NCBI RefSeq assembly: GCF_001913155.1
Contig: NZ_CP018760.1
Coordinates: 744,001 to 808,000, forward strand
Direction: 5' to 3'
Length of the DNA: 64,000 bases
From: Maribacter hydrothermalis
Lineage (GTDB): Bacteria; Bacteroidota; Bacteroidia; Flavobacteriales; Flavobacteriaceae
Below are positions 55,374 through 63,811 of the stretch, one piece after another (position 1 is the first letter of the stretch; each line of letters begins with the position of its first letter). The notes below the pieces were generated by a model. The model did no database searches. It was not told the DNA's origin and saw only the letters and a list, made by a program, of their open reading frames with translations. The position numbers and the translations under genes were made by a program.

Positions 55374-57920
55374 CTATGCTGAATTTCTACTAGCATTAAT
55401 ATTTCCGTAAAGAGACCTGGTTACAATTTTCTCATATAACTCTTTATACTCGGTACCCTCACCTATTCTTTGTAACGCGTATTGCTGTATTACCAATAAT
55501 GGCAATACTATATTCTCACGAATTTTAATGGATTCTCTAGAAATAGCTTCTTTCTGCATTAAAATTTCCATACCAGATAATTTTAACAACATTGCTTTTG
55601 AAAGTTTATACTCAGCATGGAGTATTTCCCAAAATGCGCCATATTCTTTATTCTCCTTCATGTAACTTGTCAATTCAAAATAACATTTGGATAAACTCAT
55701 CATACTATTCATCATTAATGCTTGAAAAAATGGTACTTCTTTATAAAGTCTTTGCACTTCACTAAATCTACCATCATCTTCTAAGTTTTTTAATGCTGTA
55801 CCAATACCATAATATCCAGGTACATTTTGTTTTAACTGGCTCCAAGAACCTACAAAAGAAATGGCACGTAGATCTGACAACTCCAACTTGGCCTTGTTTC
55901 CTCTTTTTCCGGGTCTACTACCAATATTGGCTTTTGTATAATACTTAAGTGTGCTCATATTTTCCAAATATGGCATAAACTTATCATGATGCTTTAAGTC
56001 ATCATATTTTTTAAAACTCATATCAGAAAGTTCTTCTATCAACTTCCTATCCGAATCTGAAATTACAATTTCCTTACCTAAAATGGTATTAGATAAACCA
56101 GCAGTTAACAATTGTTCACTGTTATAAATAAATTGCTCTTTTGTACCATACGTACTCGTTATTGTTTGCCCTTGTATGGTTAATTGAATTTCGTTATTGG
56201 CAACTTTATTTGTTTGGGCAGCATAGAACCGGTGTGTTTTACCTCCACCTCTTGCTGGCGGTCCTCCCCTACCATCAAAAAATATAGCAGCTATGCCATG
56301 TTCATCACAAACTTCTGACAATTCTTCTTTAGTCTTTAAAATTGACCAGTTTGCTTTTAAATAGCCACCATCTTTTGTACCATCAGAAAAACCAAGCATT
56401 ATCGTTTGCTTATTATTTCTATTTTTTATATGTGCTTTATACTCAGGTAAATTAAACAAAAACTGCATGGTTTCTTGTGCACTATCCATACCAATCATTG
56501 TCTCAAACAACGGAACTATATCAAAAGTTATTTCTTTATTTGCCCAACCACACCATCTAAATAATCCATACACAAAAAGTATAGAGAAAATATCCTCAGA
56601 ATTACTAATGATATATCTATTACATCCTTCCTGCCCATTTTTGGCCTGTATAGTTTGTAATTGTAGAATATTTTTAATGGTATCTTTTACAATGTCTTCT
56701 TCATAGTCATCCGCTACTAATTCTAAATTCTCATGTAAAAGAATATCGATAAGTTTATCGTCGGACAACTCGCTAAGCTCTTTTTTTATAAAACCATTCT
56801 TTTTAAGCACTTCTACCATTACTTTGGTGTGCATACTGTGGTCTTGACGAATGTCAATAGTAGCAAAATGTACTTTAAAAATCTTTACCTTATCAATAAA
56901 GCGCTCTAAGTCATTTAAGTATAGACCTTGATATTTTTCAATGAGTATTAATCTAATTTCTTCTAAAGGCAAAATTAAGTCGTCATAGCCAATATCTTTA
57001 GAACTATCGAACATGGCGATGTATAAATTAGAACGTAACTTTTGTAAAGGCTCTTGTACATCTTTAAACGTAAGCTTATGGACAAGTCCTTTTAAATCAT
57101 TATAATAACACTTCATTAAGGTTAAACGAAGCTCATTCATTACATCTCTTGTAATATCTGCTGTAACAAAAGGGTTACCATCGCGATCACCTCCTGGCCA
57201 AAATCCTAATTTTACTATATCGTGATTCTCAAAAATTTTTGACCCTACACTACCTTTTATATATGCATACATGTCTCCAATAGCATCATAATATACATGT
57301 CTTAATGTATAAATAATATTCTTGGCCTCATCTAAAGGTGTTGGCTTCTTCGCATTTATTAAAGAGGTAAGCCCTAATTGTTGTAACCCAACGTCTATTT
57401 CATCAATTTTATCTTCCAAAATCAAAGTTCTTAGATTGGTGATAATATCTAAAACAGCAGGAGTGTAAAATTGTGTTGGGTGAGCTGTTAATACTATTCT
57501 TGCACTAAAGTTGCTTAGCTTATCCCAAATGGTGTCCCATGAATTATTTTTTTCTACCAATTGAAAATAATCTTTCAACGACAAGGAACTAGAATGCTTT
57601 TGCAACTTAGGAAACGCTGCATCTTCCACACTATCATAAAGTACAACTTGACGTTCCACATATTGTATAATGCGAAACATAAAATCTATCTGTTCTTTTT
57701 CAGATTTTATTTCTACAAAATTCTCGAAAAAATTTTCAAGAATTTCCTTCGGATTAAGACCGTTACTTAACCCTTTTTCTGATTGATTTAGTAATAACGG
57801 TATTAACATACCCACGTCATCAATGTCTTTGTAAGGTAGATTTAAAAAAAGACTATTATAAACATTAAACTTATTCTGGACAGATTTTTTAAACTCTGCC
57901 AACCTTTCTTTTTGCTGCAT
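55374..57920 (-). CDS. ppc: Phosphoenolpyruvate carboxylase
   Basis: PEPC carboxylates PEP to oxaloacetate to refill the TCA cycle. The 848-residue protein is a short bacterial form. Catalytic signatures are the His in LTAHPTQF, WPGGDRDGNPFVTADIT, ATIDIRQDHSMHT, GFSDGTKDGGY and the glycine-rich loop FFDGRGGPPARGGGKTH, with the C-terminal NAS.NSA-like end (NINASRNSA). The QNTG end of classical PEPC is replaced by a divergent tail, as in several Bacteroidota. It is a single gene flanked by terminators. Confidence 0.95.
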   Translation of the reverse strand: MQQKERLAEFKKSVQNKFNVYNSLFLNLPYKDIDDVGMLIPLLLNQSEKGLSNGLNPKEILENFFENFVEIKSEKEQIDFMFRIIQYVERQVVLYDSVEDAAFPKLQKHSSSLSLKDYFQLVEKNNSWDTIWDKLSNFSARIVLTAHPTQFYTPAVLDIITNLRTLILEDKIDEIDVGLQQLGLTSLINAKKPTPLDEAKNIIYTLRHVYYDAIGDMYAYIKGSVGSKIFENHDIVKLGFWPGGDRDGNPFVTADITRDVMNELRLTLMKCYYNDLKGLVHKLTFKDVQEPLQKLRSNLYIAMFDSSKDIGYDDLILPLEEIRLILIEKYQGLYLNDLERFIDKVKIFKVHFATIDIRQDHSMHTKVMVEVLKKNGFIKKELSELSDDKLIDILLHENLELVADDYEEDIVKDTIKNILQLQTIQAKNGQEGCNRYIISNSEDIFSILFVYGLFRWCGWANKEITFDIVPLFETMIGMDSAQETMQFLFNLPEYKAHIKNRNNKQTIMLGFSDGTKDGGYLKANWSILKTKEELSEVCDEHGIAAIFFDGRGGPPARGGGKTHRFYAAQTNKVANNEIQLTIQGQTITSTYGTKEQFIYNSEQLLTAGLSNTILGKEIVISDSDRKLIEELSDMSFKKYDDLKHHDKFMPYLENMSTLKYYTKANIGSRPGKRGNKAKLELSDLRAISFVGSWSQLKQNVPGYYGIGTALKNLEDDGRFSEVQRLYKEVPFFQALMMNSMMSLSKCYFELTSYMKENKEYGAFWEILHAEYKLSKAMLLKLSGMEILMQKEAISRESIKIRENIVLPLLVIQQYALQRIGEGTEYKELYEKIVTRSLYGNINASRNSA

Positions 57921-58150
57921 ATTTCAAATACTTATGGCCATACCATTATGGCAAACTTGCTAAAATTCGCATATAAATATCGCTATTCCAAGAGAATTTA
58001 CAGCATCATTTTACTGAAATATCATAATCCCTTATGTATACCACAAAAAAGTGCATATTGACAACAAATATTGCTAAAAACTGAGAAAGCAACATACTTT
58101 TATAATGTAATTAAGCTAATAAAATTTTCATTTTCATATAGTGTTCTCGT

Positions 58151-58182
58151 AAAAGAGTCTTGTTTTAAAACAAGACTCTTTT
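58151..58182 (-). terminator. Terminator of the glycosylase-like gene
   Basis: AAAAGAGTCTTG-TTTTAAAA-CAAGACTCTTTT is a perfect 12-bp stem with an AT loop about 35 bases after the stop at 58217. Confidence 0.88.
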
Positions 58183-58216
58183 TAGTTTAATAAAGATTAT
58201 GAAACACCCTTTTTTA

Positions 58217-58885
58217 TTAAAAATACTCTTGATATTGCATAACCCTAAAATCGAGAGTATTAAATGTAGAATTTTTACGCTTCAGTATTTTATAACTTTC
58301 AAGACCTCCGACTGCCCTATTTGCTGCTCCTGACGGGGCTATTAATGAAACAGTTTTAATTTTTTTGTTTGTTACAGGCAGTAAAAACTCATGAATTCTT
58401 GGTATATTATTTGAAATTATCCATAAGGGTATATTATTATCTTTCAAATGTTTTCTGAAAAAATATTCAGGCCCATTTTTGCTATTGCCACCTGTAAAGA
58501 GAAGTGTATTTATATTTGGATACTTTTCTAAATAACCTATTACGTTTCTTAAAACAATATTCTTCATACCAATATCTGAAGCATCAATTTTTTCTCGCTC
58601 TGCAGATGCTACAATATCACATACTCCTATTCTTTGTTGTTTTAAAAATGCTTTTCGTTGATCTATTGCTTCTTTTGTAGTTTCAAACTTTAAGTGTAAA
58701 CCAAAAATTCTATCTAAAATTGGCCAAAGTAGTCCATCTCTACTGCCATAACAGAAATCTACATCTCCCTCTTTTAATTTTCCCGTAGTAAACCTTGGAG
58801 GTGGTAATGTACCTACTATTAATTTAGTGGTGTTACTATCTATAAAGGGCTCATAAGGGTGAGTATGATGAAATACTTTTTGCAT
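58217..58885 (-). CDS. Uracil-DNA-glycosylase-family protein
   Basis: This 222-residue protein resembles the uracil/mismatch DNA glycosylase superfamily. It begins LIVGTLPPP, where family members have a GxxPG-type water-activating motif, followed by FCYGSRDGLLWPILDRIFG, close to the FYGxxxNRFWPLL segment of the MUG branch. The C-terminal LIAPSGAANRA occupies the place of the NPSGxN minor-groove loop. The catalytic Asn is not obvious, so activity is uncertain. It could excise damaged bases or be a non-catalytic relative. It is a single gene with its own terminator. Confidence 0.7.
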   Translation of the reverse strand: MQKVFHHTHPYEPFIDSNTTKLIVGTLPPPRFTTGKLKEGDVDFCYGSRDGLLWPILDRIFGLHLKFETTKEAIDQRKAFLKQQRIGVCDIVASAEREKIDASDIGMKNIVLRNVIGYLEKYPNINTLLFTGGNSKNGPEYFFRKHLKDNNIPLWIISNNIPRIHEFLLPVTNKKIKTVSLIAPSGAANRAVGGLESYKILKRKNSTFNTLDFRVMQYQEYF

Positions 58886-58964
58886 TACAGTTATTTACCT
58901 TCTTAGTCTAAACTAGCTTTAGTCAATTTCTAAATTACTAACTTTAAATGAAATAAAATAAGTT

Positions 58965-59093
58965 ATGGGAAAAGGAGATAAAAAATCTAGAAAAGGAAAA
59001 ATATCAAATAATTCGTATGGAGCAAGAAGACCTCGAAAAATTAAAAAGAGGCCCACAATTGAAGAGAAAATAAAAATCAATAAAAAGAAATAG
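58965..59093 (+). CDS. Small ribosomal protein bTHX
   Basis: This 42-codon ORF begins MGKGDKKSRKGKISNNSYG and continues ARRPRKIKKR. It matches the THX (bTHX) family of tiny basic 30S proteins known from Thermus and encoded across Bacteroidota. Here it has an extra Lys-rich tail (PTIEEKIKINKKK) beyond the usual length. It is easily missed because of its size. It runs convergent with the lipoprotein gene, 3 bases from its stop, and divergent from the glycosylase gene. Confidence 0.88.
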   Translation: MGKGDKKSRKGKISNNSYGARRPRKIKKRPTIEEKIKINKKK

Positions 59094-59096
59094 ACC

Positions 59097-59462
59097 TTAA
59101 TCGTCTATTCTAAAATTTAGTCCTACTTGGTTTTCTTCATCTAAAGTTATTTCGTAGGTATAAAACCCAATTGGTAAAGAGTCCATTATTGACTCCGCCG
59201 GAAAATAATTTAAACTTGTTGAATCTGTAAGTATTGTAATTGCAGCATTAGCATATGCGTTTTCAAACTCTAAATATTTTGAAAACTTACCAGCTTCAAT
59301 ATTTTCATAAATGGTATCATTTTGAGCAATACGTACTTCACTAAAAAACAATGAAGTGCTATTTTGAATTCGAATATTCACCAGGTTGACTTCATCGTCG
59401 CGATCAGTACATGAGAATACTAAAACCAAGGTAATTAGAGAAAATAAGAAAACCCTTTTCAT
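59097..59462 (-). CDS. Hypothetical lipoprotein
   Basis: This 121-residue protein has a lipoprotein signal: MKRVFLFSLITLVLVFSC with the lipobox Cys at residue 18, followed by TDRDDE, the acidic +2 region typical of surface-exposed Bacteroidota lipoproteins. The rest is a small beta-rich domain (INIRIQNSTSLFFSEVRI-like start, GFYTYEITLDEENQVG end). No family is recognised. Gene end is 3 bases from the bTHX stop on the other strand. Confidence 0.75.
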   Translation of the reverse strand: MKRVFLFSLITLVLVFSCTDRDDEVNLVNIRIQNSTSLFFSEVRIAQNDTIYENIEAGKFSKYLEFENAYANAAITILTDSTSLNYFPAESIMDSLPIGFYTYEITLDEENQVGLNFRIDD

Positions 59463-59509
59463 GAGTGTATTTTATATATATTAATGAACGAAAAAGAGTG
59501 TATTATATT

Positions 59510-60271
59510 TTATCTTACAAATACAGGTTCATTTTCTTTTAGGGTATGCTCTTGACTAAATTCATAATCATCTAAATTAAAACACTTTATATCCTCTAGC
59601 GTTTTTGCGCTAGAATCCAAAATATAGCGCACCATTGAGCCTCTGGCCTTTTTAGCAAAAAAACTAATAATCTTTAATTTGTCATTTTTCCAATCTTTAA
59701 AAATTGGTGTAACAATAGTGGCTTTTATTTTTTTGGGCTGTAATACACTATAATACTCATTACTAGCTAAGTTTACCAGTAATTCATTTTCTTGCATTTC
59801 ATTATTCAATGCATTTGTTAGTCGTTCTCCCCAAAACTCATATAAGTTCTTTTTTCTGCCAATTTTTAATGATGTACCCATTTCTAAACGATAAGGCTGC
59901 ATTAAATCCAACGGTTTTAATATTCCATATTGTCCTGAAAGGATTCTTAGCGTACGCTGTAAACTTTTAATTTTCTCTTCGGATAAAGTATACGCATCCA
60001 GACCCTGGTACACATCTCCACTAAAAGTATAAACTGCCTGTCTTGCATTTTCCAGTGTAAACGGAATTTCAAATTCTTGATTCCGTTCCCAATTTAACTG
60101 GGCCAAATTATCTGAAATCGACATTAATTCAGAAAGTGCTTTAGGTTTCTTTTTTCTTAATATCTTATTCAACTTTTCAGCATCTTCAATAAAAGCGGGA
60201 TACGAATATTCATCCGTTGGCAATTCTTTTTCATAATTCAAGGACTTAGCCGGTGAAATAACAATTTTCAT
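59510..60271 (-). CDS. yaaA: Peroxide stress protein YaaA (UPF0246)
   Basis: This 253-residue cytoplasmic protein starts MKIVISPAKSLNYEKELPT and has the YaaA signatures AVYTFSGDVYQGLDAYTL, LRILSGQYGILKPLDLMQPYRLEMGTSL, NLYEFWGERLT, NLASNEYYSVLQP and FFAKKARGSMVRYIL. E. coli YaaA limits free iron during peroxide stress and is a DNA-binding HhH-like protein. No regulatory site was recognised. It is upstream of the lipoprotein by 47 bases. Confidence 0.95.
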   Translation of the reverse strand: MKIVISPAKSLNYEKELPTDEYSYPAFIEDAEKLNKILRKKKPKALSELMSISDNLAQLNWERNQEFEIPFTLENARQAVYTFSGDVYQGLDAYTLSEEKIKSLQRTLRILSGQYGILKPLDLMQPYRLEMGTSLKIGRKKNLYEFWGERLTNALNNEMQENELLVNLASNEYYSVLQPKKIKATIVTPIFKDWKNDKLKIISFFAKKARGSMVRYILDSSAKTLEDIKCFNLDDYEFSQEHTLKENEPVFVR

Positions 60272-60361
60272 AATGCAATTTTAAGAGTCTAAAAATAAAG
60301 AGGAATATTTGTAAGACCTACGAAAGACAAAAAAGAGTTTATATAGTGCTATTGAAGAAAC

Positions 60362-61390
60362 TTATTCTGTACTGTTTTTACTGTAACTACGCCACTTATC
60401 AATGGCATTGGTCATATCTTCTGGCACCACAGAATCAAAGCTCATTTTTTCACCAGTTACAGGATGAATGAACCCAAGTGTCTTAGCATGTAGGGCCTGT
60501 CTTGGCAGCAATTTAAAGGTATTATCTACAAATTGTTTATACTTTGTAAATGTGGTTCCTTTTAAAATTTTATCACCGCCATAACGCTCATCATTAAACA
60601 AGGTATGCCCAATATATTTCATATGAACACGAATTTGATGCGTTCTACCTGTCTCTAATTTACATGAAACAAGCGTTACATACCCTAAGCGTTCGATTAC
60701 TTTAAAATGTGTCACTGCTTCTTTACCATCTTCCCCTTCAGGAAAAACGTGCATTTGCAAACGGTTTTTAGGATTTCTACCTACGTTACCAATAACTGTA
60801 CCCTCATCTTCCTCAATATTACCCCAAACCAAAGCAATATATTCTCGCTCAGAAGTTTTATCAAAAAATTGTTTAGCTAAATGAGTCATTGCTGCCTCGG
60901 TTTTAGCGACCACTAATAAACCAGATGTGTCTTTATCTATACGATGTACCAATCCTGGTCTTTCATTGCTATTAGCCGGCAAATTATCTGTATGGTAAAT
61001 AAGTGCATTTATTAAGGTACCTGTATAGTTGCCATGCCCTGGGTGTACAACCATACCTGCAGGTTTATTGACAATTAGTAAAACATCGTCTTCATAAACG
61101 ATATCCAAAGGAATGTCTTCAGGAACCAAAAGAAACTCATGTGGCGGATGCTCAAACAACACCTTAACCTCATCACCGGCTTTTACTTTATAATTCGATT
61201 TTACAATTTCATCGTTTACCCAAACATGACCATCTTTGGCAGATTGCTGTATTTTGTTTCTTGTGGCATTTTCAATAAAATTCATTAAAAATTTATCTAC
61301 TCTAAGTGGCACCTGGCCTTTAGATGCTACAAAACGGTAATGTTCAAAAAGTTCACCATCTTCATTCTCAGGTTGCTCTATATGCTCCAT
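60362..61390 (-). CDS. RluA/RluD-family 23S rRNA pseudouridine synthase
   Basis: This 342-residue protein has an N-terminal S4 RNA-binding domain (VDKFLMNFIENATRNKIQQSAKDGHVWVNDEIVKSNYKVKAGD) and the catalytic core with the active-site Asp in HRIDKDTSGLLVVAKT, plus LETGRTHQIRVHM and the RQALHAKTLGF end. The family pseudouridylates 23S rRNA; RluD (1911/1915/1917) is the likeliest assignment but not proven. Its ATG abuts the stop of the PASTA gene (TAAATG), so translation is probably coupled. Confidence 0.93.
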   Translation of the reverse strand: MEHIEQPENEDGELFEHYRFVASKGQVPLRVDKFLMNFIENATRNKIQQSAKDGHVWVNDEIVKSNYKVKAGDEVKVLFEHPPHEFLLVPEDIPLDIVYEDDVLLIVNKPAGMVVHPGHGNYTGTLINALIYHTDNLPANSNERPGLVHRIDKDTSGLLVVAKTEAAMTHLAKQFFDKTSEREYIALVWGNIEEDEGTVIGNVGRNPKNRLQMHVFPEGEDGKEAVTHFKVIERLGYVTLVSCKLETGRTHQIRVHMKYIGHTLFNDERYGGDKILKGTTFTKYKQFVDNTFKLLPRQALHAKTLGFIHPVTGEKMSFDSVVPEDMTNAIDKWRSYSKNSTE

Positions 61391-61981
61391 TTATTGTTCT
61401 GACTCAGCTTTAATTATTGCGCTCTCCGGGATGGTACCATTACCACAAATCAATTCTATTTTTGATGTCTTAGGAAGTTTATCACCTGGTTTAATATATT
61501 TTCCCTTATACTTAATTTGGTATACCATGTCTTTTCCTAGTTCATCTACATAAGTAACCCTTTCCACATCTAAACCAACAGCTTTTAGCATTGACGACGC
61601 ATTACGTTTCGTTACCTGTATAATTTTGGGAACCGTAACTTTTTTGTATCCAGATGGGTTAACCGTTAAATATATTTTTCTATTGGCTTTTACTTTAGCA
61701 CCTGCAGATGGGTTCTGGTCTATTATGGAAAATCTTGGAAAATCTGGATTATAATTTGCCGAATCTAACACCTCATATCTTAGCCCTGCTTCTTCTATTG
61801 ATTTTCTCATATCCATAACAGATTTTTTTGAAAAATCAGGTACCTCAACAAACTCACCATGGTTGGTGGTGCTACTTAGATATCTTAAAACAAGAAAAAT
61901 AAGAATTACCAAAACCAATAATGCAAGACCTAATTGAATAAAAAAAGTCTTACTTTTTAAAAAATTGAAAAAATTTCTCAT
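61391..61981 (-). CDS. PASTA-domain membrane protein
   Basis: This 196-residue protein has a basic N-terminus, one membrane helix (about 13-35, FFIQLGLALLVLVILIFLVLRYL) and two PASTA domains outside the membrane (about 45-110, VPDFSKKSVMDMRKSIEEAGL...IDQNPSAGAKV, and 115-185, VPKIIQVTKRNASSMLKAVGL...YIKPGDKLPKTS). PASTA domains bind muropeptides or are linked to cell-wall enzymes. No kinase domain is present, and I see no Ser/Thr kinase here. I use the ATG at 61981; a TTG at 62002 would extend it by 7 residues. Coupling with the pseudouridine synthase is structural; a shared function is unknown. Confidence 0.88.
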   Translation of the reverse strand: MRNFFNFLKSKTFFIQLGLALLVLVILIFLVLRYLSSTTNHGEFVEVPDFSKKSVMDMRKSIEEAGLRYEVLDSANYNPDFPRFSIIDQNPSAGAKVKANRKIYLTVNPSGYKKVTVPKIIQVTKRNASSMLKAVGLDVERVTYVDELGKDMVYQIKYKGKYIKPGDKLPKTSKIELICGNGTIPESAIIKAESEQ

Positions 61982-62155
61982 ACGTATTATTTGACCCGAC
62001 AAATATAGTAAATGCTCACATACCTTTTAACAGCTTCGGTTTATAGTCATGGTTATGCTCAAAATCCTTTTTGTTTGTATGAATGCGCTATGTTTTCTTT
62101 TTTATTTTCTTGCAATGCTTCATCTTTGCTTTAACTATTTTAATAGATCATACGT

Positions 62156-63130
62156 ATGAAAAAAAATATTGCAATTATAATGGGCGGTTATTCTAGCGAA
62201 TTTAAAATATCGCTTATAAGCGGTAATGTGGTCTATAATTTTCTTGATAAGGAAAAATTCAACTTATTTAGAATTCATATTTTCAAAAACAAATGGGTTT
62301 ATGTAGACGATAATGATAATGAAATACCCATAGATCGCAATGACTTTTCTATTCCCTTAAATGATAGCATCATAAAGTTTCATTGTATATTTAACGCTAT
62401 ACATGGTTCGCCTGGTGAAGACGGATTAATGCAAGCTTATTTCGAATTGTTAGGAATTAAGCACACATCATGCAATTTTTATCAGGCAGCACTCACATTC
62501 AATAAAAGAGATCTCTTAAGTGTACTTAAACCATATGGTATAAAATCAGCTCCATCATACTATTTAAATTTGGGTGATGAATTAAACGAAACAGAAATAA
62601 TTAACAAGGTAAAACTACCCTGCTTTGTAAAAGCAAATAAATCGGGTAGTAGCTACGGGATCACTAAGGTTTATAAGGCTGAAGATTTAAAGAGTGCCAT
62701 TGAAACAGCTTACAAGGAAGATGATGAAATTATTATTGAAGGTTATCTTGAAGGCACGGAGGTTTCTGTTGGAGTTCTAAAAATAAAAGGCGAAACAACC
62801 GTTTTTCCCATAACTGAAATAGTTTCAGAAAATGATTTTTTTGATTATCAGGCTAAATACGAAGGAAAATCGCAAGAAATTACGCCTGCACGTATCAATG
62901 CTGAACAATTAGAAAAAGTAACAATCGCTTCTAAGAAAATATATGATGTTCTAAAAATGACTGGTTTCTCTAGAAGTGAATTTATCTTCATTGGTAATGA
63001 ACCCTATTTATTAGAAATGAACACAACCCCTGGTTTAACTACGGAAAGTATTTTACCACAACAAGCTAAAGCTGCTGGCATTGAACTAGGTATGCTTTTT
63101 GAGCTTGCAATTGATGAGGCATTATCTTAA
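62156..63130 (+). CDS. ddl: D-alanine--D-alanine ligase
   Basis: Ddl makes the D-Ala-D-Ala dipeptide for peptidoglycan. The 324-residue ATP-grasp protein has IAIIMGGYSSEFKISLISG, HGSPGEDGLMQAYFELLGI, the KANKSGSSYGI ATP-binding loop, EGYLEGTEVSVGVL and the Mg ligand/product-binding EMNTTPGLTTESILPQQAKAAG. It is divergent from the PASTA gene, 174 bases away. A long intergenic element separates it from coaD. Confidence 0.96.
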   Translation: MKKNIAIIMGGYSSEFKISLISGNVVYNFLDKEKFNLFRIHIFKNKWVYVDDNDNEIPIDRNDFSIPLNDSIIKFHCIFNAIHGSPGEDGLMQAYFELLGIKHTSCNFYQAALTFNKRDLLSVLKPYGIKSAPSYYLNLGDELNETEIINKVKLPCFVKANKSGSSYGITKVYKAEDLKSAIETAYKEDDEIIIEGYLEGTEVSVGVLKIKGETTVFPITEIVSENDFFDYQAKYEGKSQEITPARINAEQLEKVTIASKKIYDVLKMTGFSRSEFIFIGNEPYLLEMNTTPGLTTESILPQQAKAAGIELGMLFELAIDEALS

Positions 63131-63149
63131 AATACCTATATTTAAAGAG

Positions 63150-63266
63150 TAAACGACCTCGGGGAAAGCCCGCGAGGCATTCAATTGAAAATATAATTAA
63201 GATTTCGACGCAAGCCTTCCATACCGCTAGGCAGGCTTAGGAGCACTTAAATCTCGATTATCGAGT
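63150..63266. repeat. Intergenic element with three hairpins between ddl and coaD
   Basis: A block of about 117 bases holds three stem-loops in a row: CCTCG/CGAGG with inner GGG/CCC (63157-63177), AAGCCT/AGGCTT with a 15-base loop (63212-63238) and CTCGA-TTA-TCGAG (63253-63265). It is more GC-rich than its flanks and resembles dispersed intergenic repeats of this family, but no second copy is in the window. No T run follows. Confidence 0.6.
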
Positions 63267-63277
63267 AAAAACGTACT

Positions 63278-63730
63278 ATGAGACGAGCAATTTTTCCCGG
63301 TTCTTTTGATCCTTTAACCCTAGGTCATCATGATATTATTATGAGAGGCGTCACCCTTTTTGATGAAATTATTATTGCAATAGGTAAAAATGCGGATAAA
63401 AAATATATGTTTAGTTTAGAAAAACGATTGCATTTTATAGAAGAAGCGTTTAAAGATGTGCCCTCTATTAAAGTAAAAACTTACCAAGGCCTCACCGTTG
63501 ATTTTTGTAGGAAAGAAGACGCTAGTTTTATTTTAAGAGGATTAAGAAATCCTGCAGATTTCGAATTTGAGAAAGCTATTGCCCATACAAACAGAAAATT
63601 ATCTGAGATAGAAACCGTGTTTTTATTGACTTCTTCGGGTAAATCTTATATAAGTTCTTCTATTGTAAGAGATGTAATACGAAATAATGGGGACTATACT
63701 GGACTTGTACCTATTTCTGTAAGAAAATAG
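63278..63730 (+). CDS. coaD: Phosphopantetheine adenylyltransferase
   Basis: CoaD is the fourth step of CoA synthesis, transferring AMP to 4'-phosphopantetheine. The 150-residue protein is slightly short but complete. It shows the nucleotidyltransferase motif GSFDPLTLGH (8-17), RGLRNPADFEFE and the ISSSIVRD motif near the C-terminus. It follows ddl by 147 bases containing the hairpin element. A promoter is not obvious. Confidence 0.96.
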   Translation: MRRAIFPGSFDPLTLGHHDIIMRGVTLFDEIIIAIGKNADKKYMFSLEKRLHFIEEAFKDVPSIKVKTYQGLTVDFCRKEDASFILRGLRNPADFEFEKAIAHTNRKLSEIETVFLLTSSGKSYISSSIVRDVIRNNGDYTGLVPISVRK

Positions 63731-63811
63731 AAGCAAGTCTTAGAACTCACAACAGAAAACAACCTTTCAACAACACATAATCGCAAAAACACAACAATTA
63801 CTACTTAAAAA

